Positions 10,017 to 18,493 of a DNA stretch of 64,000 nt are shown here, one piece after another. Origin of the DNA: Bog-473 sp963843365. Lineage in GTDB: Bacteria; Actinomycetota; Acidimicrobiia; Acidimicrobiales; RAAP-2. How positions within the stretch are numbered: the stretch's first letter is position 1; each line of letters begins with the position of its first letter. A program made the position numbers and the translations under genes. Location: the NCBI GenBank assembly GCA_963843365.1, contig CAWJKG010000001.1:186001-250000 (forward strand). The letters run 5' to 3'. The notes beneath the pieces are model-generated. The model was not told where the DNA came from and ran no database searches. It worked only from the letters and a program-made list of their open reading frames with translations.

Positions 10017-10073
10017 GGTCCCATTGTGGTGCTCCGGCGCCCAGCGTGTCGCGCGGCGGCCTGGGCCGGTCTC

Positions 10074-10754
10074 CTACTTCAGGATGTTGACGGCGCGGGC
10101 GACGACCAGGATCGCCACCACCAGCGAGATGGCCTCCTCGGCCATCATCATGAGCTTCGCCCACGGCTTGACGGCGGAGACGTCGGTCGGGCTGAAGGCG
10201 GTGGCGGTGGCGAAGGCGAAGTGGAAGTAGTCGACGAAGGTCGGGGTCCAGTCCTCGTCGACGTGCTGGAGGTGAAGCATTTCGGGGAAGATCAGCGCCG
10301 GCCGTATCGGTCTCCCTGCGGCCCGCGCGGCAGGACCGCCCCGGTCGAGGTTCCAGAACCAGAGCGCGAAGGTGATGATGTTGGACAGCCAAATGGCGGC
10401 GCCGCTCGCGAGCAGCACCTTGGCGTTCTGGGTGAAGCTCGACACGTCGACGATCCCCGCCACCAGGCGGACCGCAGCGTCGGCGTTGGCGACGGAGATC
10501 AGGCCGATGAGAACGCTCGTGAGATTGTGCAGCCAGGGCCGGTCCCGGTCGATGCGGCCGGGGTCGCCGATGATCAGGACTGCGAGCAGACCGACGACGA
10601 GGACCAGGAAGAGCCACGCCGCATCGCCGTTGCGCAGCTCGTGCGGGAGCGCGGCTCGCAGCAATCCCGTGGCGATGACCGCGATCGCCATGGGCCAGCG
10701 GGGCTCGCCGAGACGCGTCGTGCGTTGCTGCTGCGGCTCCGGCTGGGAGGTCAC
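10074..10754 (-). CDS. Predicted multi-pass membrane protein
   Basis: About 226 residues from a GTG at 10754 (TSQPEPQQQ…), with four or five hydrophobic segments. The C-terminal part contains DYFHFAFATATAFSPTDVSAV followed by an amphipathic segment and a last helix ending in ARAVNIL, an arrangement like the pore region of two-TM ion-channel-like proteins found widely in actinobacteria. Function not established. The much longer open frame extending upstream is antisense to other genes and is not real. Confidence 0.6.
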   Translation of the reverse strand: MTSQPEPQQQRTTRLGEPRWPMAIAVIATGLLRAALPHELRNGDAAWLFLVLVVGLLAVLIIGDPGRIDRDRPWLHNLTSVLIGLISVANADAAVRLVAGIVDVSSFTQNAKVLLASGAAIWLSNIITFALWFWNLDRGGPAARAAGRPIRPALIFPEMLHLQHVDEDWTPTFVDYFHFAFATATAFSPTDVSAVKPWAKLMMMAEEAISLVVAILVVARAVNILK

Positions 10755-10816
10755 ACCGCCATCATCGCCCACCGCAGGTGCAAAAAGGGGTGACCGCGCG
10801 CGCCGGGCCGGTGCCG

Positions 10817-12040
10817 CTACGGCACGTAGACGCCCTGGAACGCCAGCACGGCGTACAGCGCCAGTGCGGCGGCGCAGACAACGTAGACCGCTCCCGCGAC
10901 CCGCACCGAGCGCAGCAGGGTGGCGCCGGCCATCACGAGGGGGAACGCACTGAGCGCGTAGCGCTCGAACGAATCGAGGTTGGACCCGGACAGGGCCAGC
11001 ACGACGACGCAGGTGGCGAACGCGCCATAGGACACGGGCAGGCGCCAGAACGCCACCACGATGAGCACGGCGGCCAAGGCGACGAACGGCACATGGAGAC
11101 CGTCGCCGATGTGATGCCCGTGGGCCAGGTTGGCGAGCGAGTGGGAGATGGTCGAGACCGGATCGGTCAGCGCGCCGTGATGCGCCTGCTGCTGCTGGAT
11201 TTTGAGCGGCTCCAGGAATCCCCCGGCGGTGCTGCTGATGCAGGCGAGATACGTGACCGTTCCCGCCACGGAGGACACGATCGCCACGCCCTTGCCGGGC
11301 CAGCCGCGCCACCGGTCCGCGGGCCAGGTGCGGACAACCTCGATCACCGCCGGCACCACCAGGAGGCAGCCGATCGGTCGTGCCGTCCCGGCCAGGTATC
11401 CGAAGAGAGCGGCCCACCACCAGGTGCCGCGCCGGATGGTGATGAAGAACGCGACGGCCAGCAGGACGAGCAGCGCCTCCGAGTAGCCCATGACGAAGAC
11501 GAACGCGGGAGGGACCACCATGATCAACCACACCGCCCGCCGCGCCAGGACCGTGTCCTTGTACTCCGCGCGCACCAGCGCGTAGATCCCCATGCCCAGC
11601 AGGAACGCAGCGAGGTTCGTGATGAGGAGGGAGGCGGCGCCGACGGTCATGAACGTGACGTCGTGCAGTCCCCGGTCCAGGAGCGGGAGCAGCGGAAAGA
11701 AGCGCGTGGCCGAGCGCGGCAGGGCACCGTATCCGTGCGCCGCGATGGTCTGGTACCAGCCGGCGTCGGACCCGAGGAGCCCGTCGTGCGACTCGAGGAC
11801 CGCCTTCGCGTCCGTGATGTGAAAGTGCTTGACCTCGTACTTGGCCAGGCCGAGTGCGAAGAGCGTGATGATCCTGGCGGCGAGCCAGGGCAGCCACACC
11901 ACGCCGAAGGCCTCGCGGAGCAGGCCGCGCCGGCGCCGCCACCGCCCGACGAGACCAACTGCCCCTGTGAGCTGGTCCGGGGATCGCGTTGCCGTCGACG
12001 AAGTCACGAGAGGGGCGGTGCGCACTGCTCCCGACGACAT
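10817..12040 (-). CDS. PIG-V-like mannosyltransferase, multi-pass membrane protein
   Basis: A 407-residue polytopic protein resembling GPI mannosyltransferase II (PIG-V) relatives in actinobacteria: YSEALLVLLAVAFF in a membrane helix, a WYQTIAAHGYG region near the first lumenal loop and a SFERYALSAFPL motif near the C-terminus, all typical of these polyprenyl-phosphate-sugar-dependent enzymes. It probably transfers mannose from a lipid carrier outside the membrane onto a lipid or protein. A glycosyltransferase gene lies just upstream on the same strand, consistent with a cell-envelope glycan role. Confidence 0.75.
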   Translation of the reverse strand: MSSGAVRTAPLVTSSTATRSPDQLTGAVGLVGRWRRRRGLLREAFGVVWLPWLAARIITLFALGLAKYEVKHFHITDAKAVLESHDGLLGSDAGWYQTIAAHGYGALPRSATRFFPLLPLLDRGLHDVTFMTVGAASLLITNLAAFLLGMGIYALVRAEYKDTVLARRAVWLIMVVPPAFVFVMGYSEALLVLLAVAFFITIRRGTWWWAALFGYLAGTARPIGCLLVVPAVIEVVRTWPADRWRGWPGKGVAIVSSVAGTVTYLACISSTAGGFLEPLKIQQQQAHHGALTDPVSTISHSLANLAHGHHIGDGLHVPFVALAAVLIVVAFWRLPVSYGAFATCVVVLALSGSNLDSFERYALSAFPLVMAGATLLRSVRVAGAVYVVCAAALALYAVLAFQGVYVP

Positions 12041-12079
12041 GGGTCGATGTTTGCACGTCGCCCGTGGCGGCGTGTGCTT

Positions 12080-13205
12080 TCAGGACCGAGCATCGGCCAG
12101 TGCACGGTAGAGCTCGACCATCTGCGCTCCAGTGCGCTCCCACGAGAACAACTGGACGCGAGCTGTTCCGGCTGCGATCAGCCGGCGGCGCGTGGCGGCG
12201 TCCTCGACCGCGGTCAGGAGAGCCGCCGCCAAGGACGCAGGGTCGCGTGGCGCGACCAACAGCGCGGCGTCGCCGACCACTTCCGGGATTGCTCCCGCAG
12301 TCGTGGCGACGACGGGCACGCCGAGCGACATGGCCTCGAGCGGTGGGAGTCCGAAGCCCTCGTACAGCGATGGATACGCGAGCACGCGCGCGCCCGCGAT
12401 GAGCGTGCTCGGATCCTCTACCCATCCGATGCGATCGATGCGCGTCGCGTGGCGGGCGGCACCGACGGCGGCGCCCAACTCCTCCTCGCCCCACCCGACC
12501 GGGCCGGCGATCGTGAGGCGGAGCGCGGGAACGGAGTGGGCGATGCGGTCGAACGCCGCCACCAGGTCGGGCAGACCCTTGCGGGGTTCCACGGTCCCGA
12601 TGGCGAGGATGTACGGAGGCGCCTCGGCGGTCGGACGCGGTGGCGGGAGCATCGGCAACCCGTTGTGGATCACGTGCACCCGCTCGTCGGGAACACCGAA
12701 TGCGGCCATCACCTCCTCGGCCATGGCGCGAGAGACCGTATGGACGGACGCACCGCGTGCGACGGCGCGCCGGATCAGTTCGGGATACCGCCGCGACGCC
12801 GGGCTGCACAGCTCAGGAAAGCGCACCGGCGTGAGGTCGTGCACGGTCACGAGCCGCGCCGCGTCGGGAGACGGGGGGACGACGAAGTTGGTGCCGTGGA
12901 CCACGTCCACCCGCCCCGTCCACCGTTCGACCGCCGGATGCTCGCAATGGACCCAGGTGCGCAGCAAGGCCGCGGCCGGCATCGGGAGCGTCCGCCCGAG
13001 GCGCACGGCCTCTGGGAGCTGCCCGGTCAGCGCGCGCACGCCACGCGCGACTGAGGGCGTATGCGACGAGGTCGACGGTGCGATCGGTCGCGGCAGCGGG
13101 GAGGAAGCCGGCCACGAAGGCACCGACGCCGGTGCGCGTGCCCAGCAGCGGGGTGGCATCGATCGCCACACGGACAGGCTGCGCCGGACCGGGCATGCCG
13201 GGCAC
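12080..13205 (-). CDS. GT4-like glycosyltransferase (frameshift near 13047)
   Basis: A GT-B glycosyltransferase of group 1. The N-terminus (VRVAIDATPLLGTRTGVGAF) and the body (VHGTNFVVPP, IGTVEPRKGLPDL, the donor-binding SLYEGFGLPPLEAM with E(x7)E) lie in different frames joined by a one-base insertion near 13047. With that corrected the protein is about 370 residues, normal for the family. It probably builds an envelope polysaccharide or glycolipid from a nucleotide sugar. The next gene downstream on the same strand is a lipid-linked mannosyltransferase. Confidence 0.8.
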
Positions 13206-13235
13206 CTTAGGGAACCGGCGCCGCCCCGCCGTGCC

Positions 13236-13691
13236 CTACCGGCAATTGCGGCAGCGACCGAAGATGGAGAAGTGGTGCGGGTCGATGGTGAAGCCGAACT
13301 CGTTCCGCGCCCGCTCGGCCAGGCTCTCGAAGAGCTCGTCCGGCGCCTTGACCGCGCTGCCGCAGTGTTCGCAGACGAAATGACAATGGGCGGTCGCCGC
13401 CAGGTGGTAGGTGGCGGGACCGTGCCCGAGATGGGAGTGCACGACGACGCCCAGTCGCTCCAGCTCCTCGAGGTTGCGGTAGATGGTCGAGAGGTGGACG
13501 TCGGGCGCCCGCGCCTGGACGAGGACGGCCAGGTCCTCGGCGCTGTGGTGTCCCGGATCGTCGAAGATGGCCTCGAGCAGCAGCCGGCGCGAAATGGTGA
13601 CCCGGCCCCCGTTCTCGCGGACGAGCGCCAGCACGTCGTCGACCGAGCCGACCTCGTGGTGCGGTGCGTCTGCGCCGAGGGGAACGCCCAT
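13236..13691 (-). CDS. nur: Fur-family metalloregulator, probably Nur (nickel uptake regulator)
   Basis: A 151-residue Fur-type repressor: N-terminal winged helix with HLSTIYRNLEELERLG, the regulatory metal site region ATAHCHFVCEHCG and a second CxxC (CRNC) at the end, giving the structural zinc site. Fur, Zur and Nur cannot be told apart by fold, but this gene is divergent from a NiCoT-type nickel/cobalt permease, with a palindrome of the Nur type between them. Nickel-dependent repression of the permease is therefore likely. Confidence 0.8.
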   Translation of the reverse strand: MGVPLGADAPHHEVGSVDDVLALVRENGGRVTISRRLLLEAIFDDPGHHSAEDLAVLVQARAPDVHLSTIYRNLEELERLGVVVHSHLGHGPATYHLAATAHCHFVCEHCGSAVKAPDELFESLAERARNEFGFTIDPHHFSIFGRCRNCR

Positions 13692-13721
13692 GCAGCCTCC
13701 AGTCTACGGTGCGGGTCCTTG

Positions 13722-13738
13722 TTGCGATGAGTTCGCAT
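13722..13738. promoter_or_regulatory. Candidate Nur box
   Basis: TTGCGATGAGTTCGCAT is an inverted repeat (TGCGA-N5-TCGCA) located in the divergent gap between the Fur-family gene and the nickel permease. The known Streptomyces Nur motif has the form TTGCaa-N5-ttGCAA, so half-site spacing and TTGC/GCA cores agree. Binding is inferred. Confidence 0.6.
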
Positions 13739-13762
13739 TTGCTTTACGGTGGCGATAGCGAG

Positions 13763-14930
13763 ATGTCTGACTCCGGTGCACGCAAGGGGTCCTCCGACAG
13801 CGCAGGCGGGATCGGTCGCATCAGCAAGGTCCGAAACGGTCTGACACGGCGGGAATGGACCAAGGTGGGGTTGATGGCGGCCACCGTCGTCGGCCTGAAC
13901 ATCGTGGGCTGGGGCATGTTGGTCCTGGCGCTGCACAGCCACACCCATCTCGGCAAGACGGCGGTCTTCGGGTTCGGGACGGGAGTCCTGGCCTACACGC
14001 TGGGCATGCGGCACGCCTTCGACGCCGACCACATTGCCGCCATCGACAACACCACGCGCAAGCTGATTCAGGACGGTGAGCGACCCCTGAGCGTCGGCTA
14101 CTTCTTCTCTCTCGGGCACTCGACCGTCGTCTTCGTCCTGGCCGTCCTGCTGAATTTCGGGATCCGGACGCTGAACGGCGCGGTCAAGAACGACAACTCG
14201 GCCCTGCACCACTGGACCGGCATCATCGGCACATCGGTCTCGGGGACCTTCCTGTACCTGATCGGCCTCGTGAACCTCGTGGTCCTGCTCTCGATTGTGC
14301 GGGTGAGCAGGGAGATGCGCCACGGCAGGTACGACGACGCCGAGCTGGAGCGCCAACTCGAGGCGCGCGGGCTCATGAACCGGGTCCTGGGTCGTTACGC
14401 GGCGCGCGTCGACTCGCCGGGGAAGATGTACCCGGTCGGGGCGCTCTTCGGACTGGGATTCGACACCGCCTCGGAGGTCGCGCTCCTGGTGCTGGCCGGC
14501 TCGGCCGTCGTGGGCGGGCTGCCCTTCTACGCGGTGCTCTCGCTCCCCATCCTCTTTGCCGCAGGCATGTGCCTCTTCGACTCCATCGACGGCTGCTTCA
14601 TGAACTTCGCCTACGACTGGGCCTTCTCGAACCCGATCCGGAAGATCTACTACAACCTGACGATCACGAGCCTGTCCGTCTTCGTCGCGCTCTTCATCGG
14701 CACGATCGAGATCCTGGGACTGATCGCCCAGGAGACGAACCGCACCGGTGGGTTCTGGGACCTCGTCGCCACGTTCAACATCAACCGGGCGGGCTTCATC
14801 ATCGTCGGGGTCTTCGCTGGCGACCTGGCTCGTTGCCCTGGCCATCTGGCACTTCGGTGACATCGAGCGCAAGTGGGAGGCCCAGGCGGCCCAGGCCTAC
14901 GCCGCGGCGGCATCGACAGCCGCCGACTGA
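13763..14930 (+). CDS. NiCoT-family nickel/cobalt permease (frameshift near 14815)
   Basis: A permease with about eight TM helices of the HoxN/NixA/NicT family, importing Ni2+ and/or Co2+. The metal-selective signature is intact: RHAFDADHIAAIDNTTR in TM2, LGFDTASEVALL and GMCLFDSIDGCFMNFAYDWAF. The last TM helix and the tail (LVALAIWHFGDIERKWE…) are in another frame because of an indel near 14815; the corrected product is about 388 residues. I choose the ATG of MSDSGARKG; an upstream ATG at 13727 would place the start inside the Nur box. Confidence 0.88.
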
Positions 14931-15078
14931 CGCCAGACCGACCGCACCCCCACCGGTGTCCCGTCGTCATGGATCACAGCATGGGAACCAGCGAAATGAG
15001 AAGGGTCGTGGGCGACCCCCCCACCTGAGATCCGCTGCGGCCCGACCGCGGACTGCACCGGATCGGTAGGGTGTCGCG

Positions 15079-15552
15079 ATGGCGCACGAGACAAGCACGG
15101 GATCGTCCCCGATCATCAGGGGCCTGATGAACGGCCTTCGGGAGGTCCTTCCGGAACAGGAGCGCACGAGGCTGGCTGCATACACGGAGCGGGCCGAGGC
15201 AACCCGGCCACGGGGCGACTTCCACCGGGCGTGGCATTGCCTGCACTGGGCGATCGAGGTGACGGAGCAACCGGCGCACTCGCACCTCACGGACGTCTCG
15301 GTGCGACTGAAGGAGAGCTACAAGGCGTGGCAGGACGTCGTGCTCGGTGCCGAGTTCGGGTCGGACGTGAAGATGGGAACCGGCAACCCCTCCCAGGAGA
15401 TCAAAGGAGATCAGAAGATCGGCCCCGGAGAGGACATCGAACTCCTCTGGGTGGGGGAAGCGGTCAGCGTGGCCAAGAGCGCAGCAGAGAAGTCCGGTTG
15501 GGACGCCGTCCCCTGGGAGAACCTGCTGCAGGAAGTGCTCGAGATTGACTAG
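15079..15552 (+). CDS. Hypothetical protein, DUF3703-like
   Basis: A 157-residue soluble protein beginning MAHETSTGSSP. The segment GDFHRAWHCLHWAIEVTEQPAHSHLTDV recalls DUF3703-type helical repeats (x-AW-x-x-LE-R-x-H-x-x-x-QP). No catalytic motif is visible. The acetolactate decarboxylase gene follows 42 bp later on the same strand. Confidence 0.6.
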   Translation: MAHETSTGSSPIIRGLMNGLREVLPEQERTRLAAYTERAEATRPRGDFHRAWHCLHWAIEVTEQPAHSHLTDVSVRLKESYKAWQDVVLGAEFGSDVKMGTGNPSQEIKGDQKIGPGEDIELLWVGEAVSVAKSAAEKSGWDAVPWENLLQEVLEID

Positions 15553-15594
15553 GCGGTCCGGGTCCGCTCGCCACTCGCGGCGGTCCGACGACCT

Positions 15595-16413
15595 GTGAGC
15601 GATTCGACGGAGGCGCACCCGCACGCGGCACACGGGCATCTGCGGCACTGGATGGGGACGATGCTGGCCCATCGCCACGGTCATGGCGTGCATCACGACG
15701 CGACACGGGCGCATGCGCTGTACCAGACGTCCACGATCTCGGCCCTGCTCGACGGCATTTACGACGGGAGCGTGACCATCGCCGAGCTGCTCGAGCACGG
15801 GGACTTCGGGCTCGGGACCTTCAACCATCTCGACGGCGAGATGGTGGTGGACGCCGGCGTGTGCTTCCAGTTGTTCTCCGACGGGACGGCGCAACGGGCG
15901 CGTGCCGACGAGCGCACCCCTTTCGCGGCGGTCACGTGGTTCGAACCCGACCTCACGTTCGACGTGCCGGCGCCCACCCCGCGTGCAGACCTGCTGGCGC
16001 AGATCGATGCGCGGCTGGCGAGCGAGAACCTCTTCCACGCCATCCGCGTGAGCGGATCCTTCGCCTCCGTCTCCACTCGCACGGTGGCGCGTCAAGAGGC
16101 GCCGTACCCTCCGCTGACCGAAGCGACGGCATCAGAGTCGACGCGGACCTCGTCGGGAGTGGCGGGTGTGGTGCTGGGTTTCCGCGCGCCCGACTACGAG
16201 CAGGGAGTCGCAGTCGCCGGGTACCACCTGCACTTCCTGAATCAGGAGCGCACCGGCGGTGGGCACGTCCTCGACTTCGTTCTGGAAGCAGGCCTCGTCG
16301 AGGTTTCGACCCTGTCCGAGATCCATCTCAGCCTGCCGACGTCCGGACCGTTCCTCACGGCCGACCTCCATGGCGAGGACATGGATGCCGCCATTCGAAG
16401 GAGTGAGGGCTGA
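15595..16413 (+). CDS. budA: Alpha-acetolactate decarboxylase
   Basis: A 272-residue enzyme that converts 2-acetolactate to acetoin, the step between pyruvate and acetoin/2,3-butanediol. Diagnostic blocks are YQTSTISALLDGIYDGSVTI, LLEHGDFGLGTFNHLDGEM and the zinc-binding segment GYHLHFLNQERTGGGHVLDF (His residues). The GTG start follows a purine-poor leader; an alternative start is the ATG of MGTMLAHRHG, but the upstream His-rich N-terminus is open. No acetolactate synthase or butanediol dehydrogenase is adjacent. Confidence 0.9.
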   Translation: MSDSTEAHPHAAHGHLRHWMGTMLAHRHGHGVHHDATRAHALYQTSTISALLDGIYDGSVTIAELLEHGDFGLGTFNHLDGEMVVDAGVCFQLFSDGTAQRARADERTPFAAVTWFEPDLTFDVPAPTPRADLLAQIDARLASENLFHAIRVSGSFASVSTRTVARQEAPYPPLTEATASESTRTSSGVAGVVLGFRAPDYEQGVAVAGYHLHFLNQERTGGGHVLDFVLEAGLVEVSTLSEIHLSLPTSGPFLTADLHGEDMDAAIRRSEG

Positions 16414-16515
16414 GCCAGACAGTGACGCTGGTGGCTGCGCCGGTCATGCAGCCGTCGATCAGCCTGGCTTAGGGTTGAGGGCGGCGGGAGATCCGAGTGC
16501 GCGGCTGCGGCTGCG

Positions 16516-17343
16516 CTATGCGGCTTCTTGACTGACCTCGGTGAAGAGACCCCCCTGCGCAGCAGAGGACCCGGAGAGTCCTCCACCTCGCCCTCGTAGG
16601 ACGAAGGCGATGAGCACCGCGAGCGCTGCACCGGCGATGGGACCCGCGACATAGACCCAATAGTCGGTGAACGTTCGGCCGACCAGGTCCGGACCGAACG
16701 TGCGGGCCGGGTTCATCGAAGCTCCCGAGATCGGGCTGGCCCACAGTCCGGCGAGCGCAATGTATCCCCCGACGCCGAACGCGCCGATGACCCCGACGTT
16801 CTGGGCCCCCGACGCCGTCCCGAGGATCACGCTCACCAATCCCATGGTGAGTATGAGCTCCATCCAGAAGGCGGCAACGGAGGAGTAGTTGTGCGCCGGA
16901 TAGTTGGAGCCGTAGACCGCGGAGACGTTGACAACGCTGCGGAGGAACAGAGCGGCCAGGGTCGCGCCGATGAGTTGCACAGCGACGTACCCGGGCACCC
17001 GCATCCAGGGGAAGTCACGGCGAAGGGCGAAGGCGATGCTCACGGCGGGATTCAAGTGTGCACCGGAGATCTTGCCCATGAACAGGATGACTCCCATCAC
17101 CATGAGGGCCGGCGCGACGACCGCCGCCGTCCGGCTGATGACTCCGGGAAAGGCCTGGCTCATCATGCCGCCGCCGGCGGCGACCAGTACCAACAGGAAG
17201 GTTCCGAAGAGCTCGGAGAACAGGCGCCTCCATTCCTGCCGGGGATCCTTGAAGTCGGTGATCCTGTCGATCACGCCCTGTTCGTAGTGGGCGAAGAGAC
17301 CGCTCGGGGTCAGGCCCTCGGGGGGCGTCGTCGTCTCGGTCAT
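16516..17343 (-). CDS. Aquaporin / MIP-family channel
   Basis: A 275-residue six-TM channel with both NPA boxes: SGAHLNPAVSIAF and SGASMNPARTFGPDLV. The ATG at 17343 is preceded by GGGGAGG, a strong ribosome binding site, so the upstream extension in this frame is excluded. The N-terminus carries an unusual soluble stretch of about 40 residues before TM1. Water versus glycerol selectivity cannot be decided from these motifs. Confidence 0.9.
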   Translation of the reverse strand: MTETTTPPEGLTPSGLFAHYEQGVIDRITDFKDPRQEWRRLFSELFGTFLLVLVAAGGGMMSQAFPGVISRTAAVVAPALMVMGVILFMGKISGAHLNPAVSIAFALRRDFPWMRVPGYVAVQLIGATLAALFLRSVVNVSAVYGSNYPAHNYSSVAAFWMELILTMGLVSVILGTASGAQNVGVIGAFGVGGYIALAGLWASPISGASMNPARTFGPDLVGRTFTDYWVYVAGPIAGAALAVLIAFVLRGRGGGLSGSSAAQGGLFTEVSQEAA

Positions 17344-17559
17344 TTCGACCTCCCCATCGGGTCCACGGTGTGCGAGTCGACGGAACTGGCCATATTTTCC
17401 TCCCCCTCTTCTTGCAGCGTGCATTCCGCATCGGTGCGGGCGGACACCATGGTGGCACGACTGGCTGGCGGCGTCATGATTCGAACGCATAGCCAGGAGT
17501 GTCGCGCCCGTGGGAGCTACGATCGAGAATGCGCGTCGTGGCCCCGATACTGGTGGGCC

Positions 17560-18000
17560 TCAGGCGTAGGGAAGGAGTCCGTCGCTGCGGCCGGCAAGCT
17601 CACCTGACCGGTGGCGTCGCCTCAGTCGTTGCTCCTCGAACCGACTTGACCATTCGAGGGCGCCCCCCATCTCTTTGACGAGCGATTCGATGGCAACGAG
17701 CGAGGAGAAGCCAGCATCGTCTGGTAGCTCAAGCTCATCCATTTCAACGTGGAGAGAGCGATAACCTTCATTGAGCAATTGCTTCACGACTGATCGCACG
17801 CTGACGCACGTCCGTCCGTCGAGTGTCCCCTCGAGCCGGATGTTGACCGGAGTGCGCTCCACATCGATCCAGAGTTCGAGCTCTGGGTTCATCTTCCACT
17901 CGACGTCAGTCTGGTAATGATCGGGAACTGGAGCCGAAGGGGTCGGCGGAACAGGAAGCGCTCTGGTGAGCGTGTCCGCATGGATGGCTTGTTGCGTCAT
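17560..18000 (-). CDS. STAS-domain protein
   Basis: A 146-residue protein whose residues ~50-120 fit a STAS domain (NIRLEGTLDGRTCVSVRSVV… LPDDAGFSSLVAIESLV), as in anti-sigma factor antagonists. The usual phosphorylatable Ser region (DSSG) reads DDAG here, so regulation by serine phosphorylation is doubtful. The C-terminus is Arg-rich (EEQRLRRRHRS). It is divergent from the ftsH gene. Confidence 0.6.
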   Translation of the reverse strand: MTQQAIHADTLTRALPVPPTPSAPVPDHYQTDVEWKMNPELELWIDVERTPVNIRLEGTLDGRTCVSVRSVVKQLLNEGYRSLHVEMDELELPDDAGFSSLVAIESLVKEMGGALEWSSRFEEQRLRRRHRSGELAGRSDGLLPYA

Positions 18001-18493
18001 TCAGCGTCTCTTCCGTGCCTGGTCACTCTTCAATCTCCACCGGCTGCGTATGCCGCGTTGGGAACCAAATGTACGCAGCCGGAGAACTGATGCCGGTGGC
18101 CCATGAATCGATGATCGCACGAGTCCGGTTCGCGGCCTAGGGGACCTTGGTCCTGAAAGCGCTTCACGGTCGCACCGGTGGACGATCAGGCGTGGCGACA
18201 TCTATCGATCGAGAGTCTTCATGGAGTGGGCCCTTTGAAGGTCCGTCCCCGGAGGCCGAATGGGTTGAGAGGCGGGCACCGTTCTCCAAAGCGGTCATTG
18301 GGTGCTCACCAGCAAATTTGAGGGCGAAAGGACCTACTGCACCCCAAGGAGGGGACCGAAGTCCCTAGTTCGGCGAACCGAGGTCATCAAAGATCGGGGG
18401 GATGCCTGCGACGATACGTCCTTCTCGGTCACTGGGTGCTCGTGGGCCAAAACGCCGAGATCTGCAATTGATCCCGTGTCGGGGCGGCCGGCC
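18001..18493. other. Intergenic region between STAS gene and ftsH
   Basis: About 490 bp separating divergent genes. The ftsH frame stays open upstream to 18302, but that extension has no protein-like composition. No tRNA, terminator or convincing conserved ORF was seen; both promoters are expected here. Confidence 0.4.

Noticed and set aside
12080..14872. 930-codon minus-strand frame
   Set aside because: The real gene is the glycosyltransferase at its end; the upstream part is antisense to the nickel permease and out of frame with the Fur regulator.
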